Origin: Ancylostoma caninum
Taxonomy: Eukaryota; Nematoda; Chromadorea; Rhabditida; Ancylostomatidae
Assembly (NCBI GenBank): GCA_037903475.1
Contig: JBAJFG010000297.1
Span: forward strand, 1,550,001 to 1,614,000
DNA: 64,000 nt
Direction of reading: 5' to 3'
The notes below the pieces were generated by a model that saw only the letters and a program-made list of their open reading frames with translations, made no database searches and was not told the origin of the DNA. Positions within the stretch are counted from its first letter, which is position 1. Every line of letters begins with the position of its first letter. A program made the translations under genes and the position numbers. Shown piece by piece: positions 32,583-45,625 of the stretch.

Positions 32583-34450
32583 TTTATGTACGGTTCGCTC
32601 CGCAGCCAGTAGCAAATGGGTACCCCCGGGCGACCCGGGGTCGCCCCTTTGCGTCCCTCTATTAAACACTGAATTAAAGAGCCCAAAAGTGAGTAAATGG
32701 ATAAAACCACAACAGAATTTCTATGAACCGACCGCGTGGAAAGAGCATGCAACAAAACCAGTGCTCTACGATACTTTTGAAAAATTAACGAGTGAGCACA
32801 TTTTCATTTCTTCCAATTTTCACGATGCTACTTCATAGGAATTTCATGGTTTGTCGAAACTACTACACCATAGTTGGTCAGAGCTTGTAGTGCTCTACAA
32901 AAATCCTCAAAAATCAAGGAATGGGAATTTAAGGTTTTCAGCTTGTGAATTCCGAATCGAGGTCATTTAGCGTTAAACGGAAAGTTAAAAGTCAACTTCT
33001 TCTCTTCTCACAATCTTCTTAGAAACAAAAATGATGATTGCGAAATAATCGGGTTGGAATGTTTCCAAGTACAGCTTCCCCACTGTCTACAAAATTTCTA
33101 AAATTGTCGAAAATATTGTGGCTTGGCTTCGAAAATGCGAAGTTGGTGACAGCTGGGTGTCTCCTACAACGAGGTGGGAGCCTGAGTAGAAAATCTCGAG
33201 AGTTTGGTCAAACTATACAGCATGATGCTGTTCATTTTATTTCATATCATACGGAAAGCTGGAACATATATGTGGACAATAAATTCTTTTAAAAAAACTT
33301 AAAAACTTAGAGCATAGCATCATTTGATTGAAATAGCTATCAAATTAGCCCAAACTCAGAAATCGAAATGAATTTGCATCTGCGAAGGGTTAGAAGCATG
33401 ACAACATATATTGGTGTTGGACTAGCTTGCGTTACCATGTGGTATAACCAAAGTTATACCGCCCTAGGCGTATTATCGAAGGGTCGCGAGGCAAGTACAG
33501 CGATGACGAAGGGGACTGCAAAAGTCGCGCCAACCCTTCAGGCATTTTCCTGGTTTTCCCTGTTAACTGCAGGATTAGAGAGGTCACAGCTGTTGTCGTA
33601 ACGTCATTGCTCTATCAACTAGTCAAAAAACTTGATTATAGTTATATGCAAGCCGCAACATTCCAATCATCTTCTCCATTTCTTATTCCATTGCAGACTT
33701 CAATTAACAACTTCAATTTGGAATGCACCCTTCATGTTCACGAAGTCTAAATTCACTGACGTCTACTAGTTTGGAAACGTGCACTAGTTTGATCAAGCTT
33801 TCGAGTAATGCTGAGGAGTACCGTTGAGGCTCCTAGCTCCTTTTAGGTGACAAACAGCTGTCACCAACTTAGGATTCTCGGAGCCGAGCTACCGAATTTT
33901 CGATTTTGTTTTTTCGAATTCTGGAAATCTTGGAGATTCTATGGTAAACCAGTATTTCGATACATTCTCTTGTGGGGTATGTCGAAATCATCAATTTTGC
34001 TTCTCAGAACACTGGAGGAAGAGGAGGAATAGACTTTCGAAATTTTCGTCTAGCGCTTTGTACGCTCTATGCGTAATTCACAACCAGAGAATGTAAGGTT
34101 ACAATTTTCAGGTTCTCTCCCTTTTGAGGGTTTCAGTAGAGCAAGACTAGCTCTTAGTAACTGCATGGTCGTGATCGCAGAAAAACATAAAATTCTTCTG
34201 AAGTAGCGCCGTGAAAATTGGAAAAAATGAAGGTGTGCTCAATCGTCATTTTTTCAGAAGCATCGTAGAGCACTAGTATTTCTGCACACACTTTCCATAA
34301 GGTCCGTTCATAGAAATCCGGTAGTGGTTTTCTCCATTTACTCACTCTTGGCCTCGTTAATTCAGCGTTCAGTAATGGGACGCAAAGGGGCGACCCCGGG
34401 TCGCCCGGGGGCACCCATTTGTTACTGGCTGCGGAGCGAACCGTACGTAA
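32583..34450. mobile_element. 1.87 kb element with long inverted terminal repeats of about 270 bp
   Basis: Left-arm words GTACGGTTCGCTCCGCAGCC, GCGACCCGGGGTCGCCCCTT, TTCTATGAAC, AGTGCTCTACGAT and CCAATTTTCACG recur inverted between 34185 and 34450. The outermost 85 bp are most conserved and contain the GC-rich palindrome GGCGACCC(C)GGGTCGCC. Long terminal repeats suggest a MULE-like or fold-back type. No target duplication was found by eye, and the roughly 1.3 kb interior shows no transposase. Confidence 0.78.
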
Positions 34451-35640
34451 GTGAGTGAGTGAGATTTCTGACAAAATCCTCGCATTTTCGTGACTGAATA
34501 AAAACGTGGAACTGCAGCAGAAGAACATCGCAGTGATCGAACAACATATTTTACCAACTCAAAGCAACACCGCAGACCTAGAGTTCCAGAGCATAGACGC
34601 TCTAAGAAGTAGAACCACTAAACCAGCGAGTTTTGGAAAAATTAAGATGTTGCTAACAGTCATATAACCTACAACTTCTGCAGGTGTGACACTTATTATC
34701 CTTAAAGCACTAACGCCCCCCCTACTGTCTGGTCGTCGAAATGTCATTTCGAATACAAACTCGGACCTTTACAAATTTGCGGAGTGGATTCTATAGGAAT
34801 GGAATTAAATAGGGCTTTACCGTTGAGTGGCACTACCACCCAGCCCTGTCCTTGGGTAACCGCTCAAGTGATGTCTACTGGCATTCTCCCCTTCCTCCAC
34901 AGTTCAAACCGGTGGCAGCTCGAGATTTTTACAGTAACAGAAGCGCGCTCATCTACTGGCACAGTTTTGTTACGAAACTTCGAGGTAAACATGTAAAAAT
35001 GAGTTCAGCGCTGCTGCAGGCGTACAACGGTGGCATGCTGCGAAGACCACATTCAGATGAGATTTGGTTTGGATCATGCGTTGCCTGCTAGGTCATACCG
35101 TGGAAAATGGCCTTGCATTCCAAGGGAGAAGCGCTGAATTTTAAAATAACACCAGTAAGGCCAACTTTGTCTTGCTACCTATGGCTGTGTTGTGTGATAA
35201 AATAACTTTTTTTAGCAGCACTAACAAGCGAGTACAATGCCGAGCCACGCATAGCTAGTGTATGAAAATTTATTTACTTGGTTGTTTATTTACATTACAT
35301 GGGGAGACCATGTGTGCAGAAATAAAAATGCGATTAACGTATAGTACATATCATTAAAGATAGCAACTATAATACATGAACGAAGCAGCATATTCTATTG
35401 AAAAGTATCGAAAAAATTTGATGGCCTGATGAATCGTTTTGCCAATTTTCTGAATTGTTTCACTTTAATGGGGATGCGATGATTTTTGCTGAGATTCAGA
35501 TACTGGGTTCCTGCACGTTCACAAAAAAGTGTTGCCTTGTGGATGTAATTGCTTTATGGAATGAAATTTCATTCAAGTCACCCCTAGTAGTGGAAGTGAT
35601 GAATTTGAAGGAACTCGTGATGTTGACATCGGTGATGCCA
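34451..35640. other. Interval without a supported gene
   Basis: Short overlapping plus-strand frames at 34784-35091 have no recognisable motif. Nothing assigned. Confidence 0.3.
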
Positions 35641-35649
35641 GTTAGTATT

Positions 35650-36112
35650 TTGTGAATCATGACGAGGTCATTGATTTCTCTCCGTTCCAGAAGTGAGTTA
35701 GCATTTAGATGTCTATTACGGGCAGATCTACTGGGAATGTTTTCGTAGTTAATCCATTCATTCTTAGATATAACCTTTTAGTGAACTTGTTTTGTACACT
35801 TTCTATCCTTTTAATGTTCGACTTTCTTTTTGGAGCAGATAAAGACACCCGTACTACATTCTAGAATAGGTCTTACGTAAGTCTTGTATGCCGCAATTAA
35901 TATTTTACTATTCTCTGCATACAACGACTTGAAAAGATTATACAATCGTTTGTTAGCTTTGTTCGCAATTTTTCTGCAGTGGTTATCAAAACTGAGTAGT
36001 CTATTTGAAAACCAAAGTCTCGCATCTCAGTAACGGATTGGAGTGCAATATTATTAATGCTATAATGAGCCTTTTTGTTATTATGACCTAAATGTAAGAC
36101 TTAAGTCTTACA
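35650..36112 (-). pseudogene. CR1-like LINE reverse transcriptase remnant (C-terminal part)
   Basis: Minus-strand fragments in two or three frames read KVLHLGH-type then SVTEMRDFGFQIDYSVL, HCRKIANKANKRLYNLF, AAYKTYVRPILECSTGVF, VQNKFTKRLYLRMNGL and LERREINDLVMIHKILTG. This order (VLHLG, RDLG, H...I..KANKR..., Y...VRP.LE...., ..VQ..FTKR.., R...) is the known thumb/C-terminal region of CR1-group non-LTR reverse transcriptases. Frameshifts and a stop after KKKVEH show it is dead. It ends at an inverted junction at about 36103. Confidence 0.78.
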
Positions 36113-36132
36113 TTTGGGTGATAATAACAAAA
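36078..36132. repeat. Inverted junction at the end of the LINE fragment
   Basis: TTGTTATTATGACCTAAATG then TAAGACTT is followed at once by its reverse complement AAGTCTTACATTTGGGTGAT then AATAACAA. Arms are about 28 bp with a few mismatches and no loop. The minus-strand LINE sequence therefore flips to the plus strand here. Confidence 0.7.
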
Positions 36133-36617
36133 TAAAAATAGATAAAAATTCAGTGCATGCTCGGAAAATATATCTTCTCGAATCATATGGAGAATGGGAC
36201 ATATTCATTCGATTGTTCAGGATGTTCTACCAATATGCTCATAGAGACGCTTTCACAGTATTTTCTGCGCTGCGTAACCACTCATTAAGTACAACCCACA
36301 ATGAGTAACCAACTGTGTTATCCAGAATATTATAAGTGAATTATCCAAAAAAGAGTCCACAGAGGTGCTGCTTCATTAGTGGATTCGGGAGTGCTGTTAA
36401 ACATGTAAATTGGCCAAATTTTTACCATTATCTGTGATGATTATATGACTAGATGGTACTCGGTCCACGTAGGTGTGGTAGCCCTCCTCGCTCAGAAGCC
36501 ACAAGCAGTATGGGTTAAAAGTGGTTTTTGTGCGCGCACCAAACAATTTGTACCTCAGCTAACGAACGACATTTGATTTTTTTCACGTCTCAAATGAACT
36601 GTGTTAAATTTCCCTGC
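36133..36617. other. Spacer between LINE fragment and SINE
   Basis: A plus-strand frame runs from the junction to 36308 (GDNNKIKIDKNSVHARKIYL) but is not a recognised domain. Nothing else assigned. Confidence 0.3.
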
Positions 36618-36619
36618 TA

Positions 36620-36910
36620 TCATGAAGAGGGGGCGGTGTAGGGGAGTGGTAAGAGGCCCACTGTTCGTTCGCACGAACGAAATTTCGATACCGCCCGAGA
36701 CCAACCAAGCCTTCCCTCCAGGGTCGGTGAATTGGAAGCAGAGGAGTCCGAGAGGATGAAGCACTGGCTTGGTATATCGGATGCTCCTCGCAAGTCACTT
36801 TACAGGGCAGGTACGCATTCAATGCCTATACGATGCTCAGATGAAGTTGAATGCGTGGCGCATCACTCGTGACGGGATTGATTAACACCGACCACTTTAT
36901 CCTTTTTATC
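36620..36910 (+). repeat. tRNA-derived SINE, diverged
   Basis: A-box-like TGTAGGGGAGTGG at 36637-36649, an inverted stem CGTTCG...CGAACG around 36664-36680, and a B-box-like ATTTCGATACC at 36682-36692 form a tRNA-like head. A body containing GAGGAGTCCGAGAGGATGAA and ending in CTTTATCC repeats (36895-36915) follows, typical of SINE tails. Confidence 0.5.
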
Positions 36911-36919
36911 CTTTATCAT

Positions 36920-39900
36920 AAAGAGGATGGTAATAATCTTACTGGATGGACTTTTTCTAGAAGCACGCTAGAAGTTCAGTGAACAAATGACGAACAACTA
37001 GCTCGGTAAGCTGTCTGTTTATGAATTCTTCCTTCTATCACAAATTTTGTGCTAAGAAGCACTTCAGCTCAGAATCCAGACAAAACAGATTGGCCATGAA
37101 GTAAAAAGGTCCATGACGGATACGGATAAAGTTGAGCTCAACTTGTCCAGGAAATATGCATATATGCATCTCCAGTTCCCCAATAGTACGTTACTCAAAG
37201 CAGATTCGAAATGTATGGTGTACCAGTGCATTCATGTTCGTGAACAACACATGAGACCAACCATAAACGTGTCAACAGTTGTGCTCAAAAAAGTTAGGAG
37301 CTGCAGACTACACAGGGTAGCAATTTCTATCTCATAAACTTGCAGGTCAACTATTAGTACATTATTACCATATCACCTGTGGTTTTCAACTACGCTCACC
37401 ACGAATGTGACAGCCGTTCTGTAGGAAGTGCCGGTTTACCGATTTTATCGATTTTTGACTACTTTCTACCCGCGGGGCTGTGATGATACGTCCACTGAAG
37501 TTCTTCAGCACGCTGCACGTGAATATAGGAAGCATTTTAGTACAATTTATCCAACGAACGACCTTTGCTTATTCTTGGCAATGGTGGGTGAAGAAGCGTC
37601 AGGCTTAGGTGAATAACCAAGTGAGTATCGGAAAGATTTACTGGATTCAACAATTTTTGTGACCAGCTTTAAATAGCCGGGAGAATAAAACAGTTGAGCG
37701 AAGCCGGGTACACCGTCTAGTATTACCATGAAGCTCCCAGAAATTATGAAGTTTCATAGTACTATACTTTCGTGTTTAATTATACGCAATTTTCTTCAAA
37801 AAGGAATTAGTTTATCAACCTTAGGATAAGAAACTTCGGAGGAGACTCGAATCCAAAAGTGGGTGGGGGCTACGACACTGGACCAATATCAATACTTTCG
37901 AAGAAAGTTTGAAAGTAAGTGTATACATATAAACAAGAATGGTGCTTTCAGACCACTTTGAGAAGGTGTTAAAAACATCGTAATCAGGAGATATGCTGGC
38001 GAGAACAGCGTCTTGGGCGTAACAGCTAATCGAAAATGTCAGAAACATGCGGTACATCGACACCACGGAAGACGCCTCGATAGTCGCTTCTACTTGGGCT
38101 TCCACACTTCGGTCAACTAAGTGGTCTCATTGCGGTGTGTCCAGAAAGGCCGAGTCCGATCACCGAGGGCTATTTTGCTAAAATATCCTGCGCAAATGTC
38201 ACTTCCACGTACCAGTGCATAGCTAGTAGGTTGTGTAGGTTGTCAAATACGTTCCACCGTTTTTTTTTCTCGAATTCCATGCAAGGGTTCGGTGATAGAT
38301 AGAAGACAGTGGATCTGAATTAGCATAAGTGGGGTCACTCGTCCACGGCACGGAAGCTCCGATCCTTGCAGCTAGGCTCCACCTACTCAGTTTTTTTTTC
38401 CGAGTTATGTGGTGCCGTTCTGCTCCAGTCTCGATCGGTCTTATTAGCTATAACGTAACGAACTCTCGGTAAAGAGCGCAAGCGTTTTGAACCCACCATT
38501 CACTTTTACAACGGCAAAATTAAAGATAAACCAAGTGCAAGAGAAGAGTGTTTTCGCCAACCGATGATGCCTTTTTCAATGCCCTAAGTTTAGGTAAGCT
38601 TGAGCAAATTTGACTTATTCTGAAAGATTATGAAGATACATATGCTTGTATTAGAAGAGGAGCGCTTCTGAGTGACCCGTAAACACTTGGCAAATCACTC
38701 AAGAAAACACATGAAAATTATTTCCAAAAAGGGGCAACCTATCTGACAAAATCATTAACCCGAATCGGTCTTTGTGATGTTAGCTGAGCGAAATTATTGA
38801 GTGAGTAAATTTCGGGTGTCACATTTTGGCTCCTCTGGGCATGGAGCAGCCATATTCCTGAGTTGCCTAGTATACAAATACACTGCCTAATGGACCTTTT
38901 GCTTTTCACCTTCCCTGAAGTGTTTCCTCACCGGTCAGCCCTGCGAAACAACATGATTTCCTCACATTTTCCAATTTTTCTACTTCACAGAGTAGAAAAA
39001 TTATCACTCTGGGCTGGACTTTACATTGTTCTTCCATGACCGCAGAAAAGACGTTGTGTGTACATATGCCTCACTTCATAATGAGAGGACGATGCACTTG
39101 CGAAAGTGGGCCCCAACACTACCCATACTTTCCAGAAGTTAAGCTACTGTGAATGTTTCTACATATGTTTAGGCTCGAGAGCAACATCAACCTCTTCAGC
39201 ATGGATAAAAGACTGAACAAAGCTGACAAACGCCACGCCCTTTATGAAAGTGAAGGGCAAGTATGAAATATAACTGAACAAACAGCTGAAAACAAACGAA
39301 AATACAAAAACTGGTATATGCAACATATACCAAACCGGGTTGATCAGAGCATGCAGCATATTGACACATTTTGGGTAAAACGACATTCTCTTTAGTTTCG
39401 AAGTTGTGCCTCATATGCTGATGAAAGGGTAATCGCCTGTGATTTTGTGATGTTTATCACTCACGGCTTAAGTATGGGCTTGAGTATTGCTTTTAGGAAG
39501 AGAGTTTAAATAAGCTGTTTGTTCTAAAAGAGTTGCTGCCAATGCCTCTCCATAATAACAGTGGCTGATAAGGTTTGTCACGACAAACATCGAGTAAATC
39601 ACTTGTGACGTGACTTTTCGGGGGTGCAACAATCAATTATCACACTAATTAAGGACTTGAACTAGGCCGAAAATGTGGTTTCCTTGGCGCCCCGTACTTT
39701 GCACGGAGACTTCCAAAGAAAACTAGTACATTAGATGAGTATACAGGCATAATAAATAATGCCACGGAGAGACGATGATGCTCAATCCAGTTTCTACATG
39801 ACATTTGTATCTGGATGCTTCCCGCCTATGTGCACTCACACAACTGCCGTTAGGGCAAGTAATCCGCTCCTTGCGTATGAGTAGAAAATGTACCAGACCA

Positions 39901-41922
39901 TGTGGCATTCATAAGTTGGTGCGGTGGATCTCAGGAAGTTATTGAGCAACGCCAAACATCCTGCTGTCACTTACAAAATAAATGTGCTACCATGGTTCTG
40001 CTGAGCACTGAGTCGGAGTCTTGACAAGTGCATTGTGCTCCAGATTTACGTAGCTGTGACTAGTGCTAATGACTGGAAACTCTGTGCAGATTCGGTTGGA
40101 CAGTTCCATTCAGGACTATTTAATAACTGGAGAAGGAGTTTCTTCCGAAATTTCTGAAGACTTCCTTCTAGCCAACATATTCACTGGTGTAGGATTGCGG
40201 CTCGAAATGTTCGAACAAATTCTCTAAGCAAATATCCCAGGCTATAGTATAAGGCCCTAAGTAGAACACTGCTCCAATAATATTGATGAGTTAGTTCAGA
40301 GCTTGTTGAGTTCCTCCATCCCCACAACACTTCTCCTAGATAGAAGAGACTGCCAAACGGGTGAATCATTATTACGGCGAACGATGATAATTATACTGCT
40401 GAACAAGGGAATCAGTATTCAAGGCAACGCTGGCAACTAGAACAGTTTCTGCTGTCGGACAGGAAGCTTTCGTCCCGCTCATATATACAACTTTATGCCG
40501 ATTTCACCGAAACGAAACGTCATGTATGTACGTACATCTTTGAAGAAAACTACCGCAGCACACGCATCTTCAATCTCTCAGAACGACGGAAACGCGTGAT
40601 TAGTTGCCGATTGGAAGCTAAAAAATGACTATGTACATAAGTACTAGCTTCCATTAGATTGTTTTAGTGGTGAGCCAAAGTAGTAGTAGTTTCCTCCGGA
40701 CCAATAGTAGTTCCCTACAGACTACATATGTATGTCAAGATAACATACATACATGCCCTGCATTATGGGGAGTTTTGATATCTCCATATTTTTATCTAAC
40801 ATTACGCTTGGTAACTATGGGCTCTACACGTCCAAGGCAAGATCATTTCGAAAATGTAGCGGAAACAGGCAGTTGCAGCAGTGCATATTCATTCAGGATA
40901 GCCGCCCCTACATGCAGGAGATGTATTGGCTATTACAGCTTTTGCCTGTTCTGGAGAGAAAAACCGCGTGACTTTAAGGGATGCGCCAAAACTCTGTGGA
41001 CAAGCATTATCGTTCACGAAAAACAGAAGGAAAAGATGCTTGAAAAAAAGAACTAGTGGTTATGGTCTGCTCACAGCTTAGTTGCAAAGATAAATACTTT
41101 TTTTGAGACGTGAGGATTCTTCTTCTGGCGACGGCTGGGACTCGCGAAAGCGGAGTTGAGAAGTCTACTCAACTCAGTACAGTTATTTCTCATCACTTCC
41201 CTAGCTATTTGTGAAGACTCCGCTCAAAATTTCCGTGGAATGTAGGAGAGACCTCTAGCCCTCTGCTGTGTCGATCTTGGTATAAAAGTACTAGAATTTA
41301 GGAGATAAGCCGACTATCACTGGGGCGATCGTTTGCCTCCTTCTCCTTGTGGTTGAAAGACTTCCACACAGACGCATAGGTTGCACTATGATTGCTACTT
41401 TCTTTCGTTTCAGAGGAATTTCAAGCCTGTTTAATTGCTAGCTGCTTACTCTTTGCATTTACATGGTGACAAATCATCGGCTGAAGTTCTTCTTTACTGC
41501 AAAGTAAGCGGTAAGCAATCGCGAACATATGCCCATCTTGGGAAATTTGGAGTGTTTCCTAGAATCATGAGGCTAAGAATTTCTCATGGCCCCAGAAAAA
41601 TATAAATTCTATTATATTTGCGGACTGTGGAAAATTGCCGAGGTGAATTCAACTTCAACTATGTGCCGCCAACATTTGACTTCAGCTCCACAAGTAATTG
41701 CCGTTATCCAAGGTACAACTTTGAGAATTGAAAATGGAACTTGTACATATTCGCAAACGAAGCACGAACATACACAAACCATCTGTTTTTTCAACCGCCT
41801 CTCCTTGTTTCAGCGACTGATTATGGTAGTCTAAAGACTTTTGGCTCCTCTAGGTGGTTCATCTGTAACTTACTGCCGCACATTCTCAAGAGACACTGAT
41901 GTAAGTGTGGGACCACTTAGAT
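36920..41922. other. Long interval without a supported gene
   Basis: A plus-strand open segment at 37428-37616 (EVLQHAAREYRKHF, LCLFLAMVGEEASGLGE) after an acceptor-like TCTGTAG is the most gene-like stretch, but no partner exons were matched. The rest is unassigned. Confidence 0.3.
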
Positions 41923-41924
41923 TA

Positions 41925-42439
41925 CACGGTATGCCAAAATTACGGTAACAAAGCGTGTTTTGATATCAAAGGAGCATGTTCCGTCCTGAACTCTAACACA
42001 TTGGGAAGGTCGTTCCCGAACGTTTTTGCAGGACAGTGCTCCAGCGCCTGGGTTATGCATGGTTCAGCGCGTGAGAAGGAATGAGTTTTAGGACCTAGTT
42101 ATTTCGTTGGGTGGTCACTCAACTGAAAGAAGCTCGATTGACTGGGTTAGTAGGGTATCATGATAACATGCTCGCCCAAAACCACATGTAAGTTTATACT
42201 TTTTGGAAGAAAATCACTTGAGAAAAACGGGAGAACAATTTAGTCCAGCCACTTGCGCACCAGGGTCTGCGACTTCAATGAATGTTTCAGGGTCTGATTT
42301 CTAGGTACATATTCCTAGGTGTTGACTTGTCTCGTGTTCATTGGGAATCAGTGAGCATTCATACATCAACTCTCCAAATTACATTGAAAATCTCTTCTGC
42401 CTGTCGTTTTCTTTGTTGCCGCACTTTTGGCACACCCTG
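41925..42439. mobile_element. 515-bp Tc1/mariner-type MITE
   Basis: Left end CACGGTATGCCAAAATTACG then GTAACAAAG; right end (reverse complement) CAGGGTGTGCCAAAAGTGCG then GCAACAAAG. TA lies outside both ends (41923-41924 and 42440-42441). Ends diverge by about 20 percent, so the insertion is old. No transposase was seen. Confidence 0.72.
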
Positions 42440-42441
42440 TA

Positions 42442-43123
42442 GAAAATTCTTGAGACATAATTCTCTTTTCCCGGAAATGCTCGGTTAACTATAGAATTCG
42501 CTACAATGGCTCAGCAGAATAATGTGCAAGTAGCCAGCTCAAGAACAGAAGGCGAAGCTGTTCGAAAAGTCATTACTTTTCCTTAACATCTGCTGAAACC
42601 TTGGGATTGTGGTGAGGATTCGAAATTTTCGGGAAGAGTTATTGTAGTGTGAAGTGCTTCTTCTGCAGAAGCAGCCTCACCCTTCAAAACGAGCCAAATG
42701 TTCGCTTTGGTAGTGAGAGAGCACACGTGCGGCAAACAAATGAACTGAAACCCCACTGGAGAGAAATTTATGAAGTGCTGCACGCCAGCAAGAGGAACAA
42801 ATGAAAAGTGAAATGTCGAAAGCTGCCGGAATGTTCACAACTCATTTGACTGCATCTGAATAAAACATTTTGTGGAACAACTACGGAAAAGGTCAAGCTT
42901 TCAACGATGCGCACATCAGAGCATTCATCATTTATTACATTTAATCCACTGAAGCTGTCATGCCCTCTTTTTGTAGCTTCACCTTTCCAAATACTGCCTA
43001 GAACAGAATAGCGAAGGACCCACATATTCATTGACTAGTGTAGTTTTTTTTTTTCAAATGCCGTTTGATGATCGAAGTTCAGGTTGAAACTGTAATTATT
43101 CCATGGAAGAGTTCGCTGTCCTG

Positions 43124-43125
<2 letters not shown>
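42442..43125. other. Spacer with nothing assigned
   Basis: No gene recognised. Confidence 0.3.

Positions 43126-43179
<54 letters not shown>
43126..43179. repeat. (TA)n microsatellite
   Basis: About 27 uninterrupted TA units. Likely length-variable. Confidence 0.95.
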
Positions 43180-43182
<3 letters not shown>

Positions 43183-43347
43183 ATCATTTGAAATCTCACT
43201 TCTGGATCAAATCCGGCTGATTCTTCCGTAAGAAGTGCATCTTTATTGATGGTGGATATCGCTTAAATTTTAGATAAATCCCAGCGAATTTCACTTGACC
43301 GAGACCTGCCTCCTCGAATTGTGAGCAGGGCCCGCATGCATCATTAA

Positions 43348-44107
43348 AGGCAGCACCCACGAAAATTTTCAACTCCAAGATTCCAAGACAACCTTGGGTT
43401 TTCGACCATGAGGACCACGAATATGAGGGTCACTTCTACTTAAAAGTCACTGCAAAACAATTTTCGGATACTCTGGATTTGCTGCGATTGAACAAAACGG
43501 TCGAGTTGTCAGGCTTGGGGTAGGGCAAAAAGTCGATAACACTGACTTGATCGCCACGCATACCCTCAACGGATTTGGATATTTTCGTGGTATTGCAGCA
43601 TATTCGAGTCAAAAAAGAACAGAAATCAAAAGAAAATGAAGTGTGGGCTGCACAGACTTACTGGTGAGGAAAAAACGAGTACAAGTGGGAAAGAATGGAA
43701 AAGAAATAGTACAAACACACAAAATAGGAAGAAGTGGATGTTATGAACAGAGAAAATAGAAAACAGCTGGTGAAAAGTAAGATTAGAAACCAAAAAGACA
43801 ATTGCAGCCACAGTAGTGTAAGAATGGTAGGGAAAAGTGCGCACAACAGAATTTTTTCAAAGAAGAACTGAACGATTGTATGTGAAAACAGCTGATTCGT
43901 TCCAACAACGCCCCACGGCTATTTCTGCGCAGCAGGTCAACTCGTACCAGCAGACTGGGTTCGAACTGTTGAACTGATGTTATGCTTGTGATATCTCATG
44001 AAATGCGGGGTCTCTGACACCATTTCCATCACAGAATTGCCGGGACAATGTCTGAGGTTCGAAAACTCTCAAAAGTTCGAAGGTGAAGATTATCGTGGGT
44101 GCTGCCT
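43348..44107. mobile_element. 760-bp TTAA-flanked element
   Basis: It starts AGGCAGCACCCACGAAAATT (left) and, inverted on the right, AGGCAGCACCCACGATAATC. TTAA flanks both ends (43344-43347, 44108-44111). The interior includes an A/G-rich minus-to-plus biased stretch at 43610-43860 with no recognised protein. Same end family as 22894, 23360 and 45976. Confidence 0.78.
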
Positions 44108-44111
44108 TTAA

Positions 44112-45625
44112 GATTATCCAGGGTGAACGTGTTGAAATCTCCTACTTCACCCATCGTTAATACGGGCGTGAACACGTTTACCATGGGTTCCACTGAGGTT
44201 TTTTGATTGTGTTCTCAAAACACACTCCTCGCTCACTCATCACTAGATTCATCTCGGTGTTTATGAGTTTTGGCAAGGTAAAGTCATATTTGGACTTGGC
44301 GATACGCCTACCGAGGAAGTGAGATGTAAGCCTGACTCCAATTTTTTTCCAGAAATGAAAATATGAAGATGCCAAGCAATGTATATTAATGCCTTAAAAA
44401 GTGAAACTCTCTTTAAAATGGCACCAAAGGTTTAACAAGTGAGATCAATGAGGCGTTAAGTAAACTATCTGTAAGGCTTCTTCCTCCAAGGCACACCATT
44501 CCTGCTTTTTTCGAGTGAAAAATTTAGTTATATTTTGTATGTATATTATAGTTGCCATGGAAGCATTCACGAAATACGTAAACTGGTCCGACGTTGCAGA
44601 TTTTTCGTTACAGATTCCGTCTAACCTTGCTCACAAAAAGCATGAATTGATCGCTTGGTTTTCTCCTTTCTGCTCCAGGACAAGAATAACCTTGGCAATT
44701 TCCCATTAAACTGACAAATGATGAATAATCTCTATAACAAAGCGCCGTAAGCACCGGAGCTCCTGACATCGGGCACTACTATGCTTTCATAACGCGGCTA
44801 CACTCATAGACAAAAGTGAGCTTGTACTGAAAATAATGAGTAAGCGTTAATAGTGTCAACCATATCAATTTTTCCTTCATTTTTTATCGGGATGGAGCTT
44901 CTAGAACGGGATATTGTGCCAGATTTAAACATATTGGGAGCATGGAGCAAAGGTAAGTGGAACAAGTCTACATGATCTAGAAAAAAAACCAACACAAGGA
45001 GGGGAGCCCATAGTAGTCCAATCTTTGACAAAGTCGCAGTGGTAATTTCAATTGTTCTTGGCCTTTGAAAAGCTCGCGGGAAAATTGGCTTCCGCCACCT
45101 TCAGATGGACTGCGCAAGCACCCATTCCGTGAGATTTCAAAAGATTGATCCGTTTTCTTTATGTACTTGATATAAAAAGCTTTTTCTAACCGTGGAAATT
45201 TTCTTCCATGTTTCCGTGTAGAACACATGTAGTCAAACCGTTTTGGTGTAAGGCCTTCTAGAAGGCTCTGAAGGGAAGATCCAATTCCTGTTGTGGGAAA
45301 TTTCGAAAGATATTAGTTCGCACGATGAAAAAACTCCCGAAATTTCCGAAATATGTAGTAGAGAAATAGTAGAGCTCAGAGAAGCGTTCTTTCTCCCAAT
45401 CTTTGAAAGAAAGACGAGTGGTCATTTCACCCGGCATTTTAGCCATCCGGAAATCCCAGGTTGACGCAATTGTACGTATCCACAAAGACCAAAGCAGTGA
45501 GTTACGCAGTGATGAAAAAAAGAGAGATCGAGTCCCACTACTTCTAAAGAAAATAACGATTGCAATGCGATTTTCGCATTCATGCGGAAAAAAATGACTG
45601 TGAAGAATAGAAAGGAGCCATTTTC
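44112..45625. other. Interval upstream of a candidate gene
   Basis: No exon chain is supported. Open frames at 44515-44709 (plus) and 45403-45597 (plus) lack matching splice sites to the frame at 45626. Confidence 0.3.
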
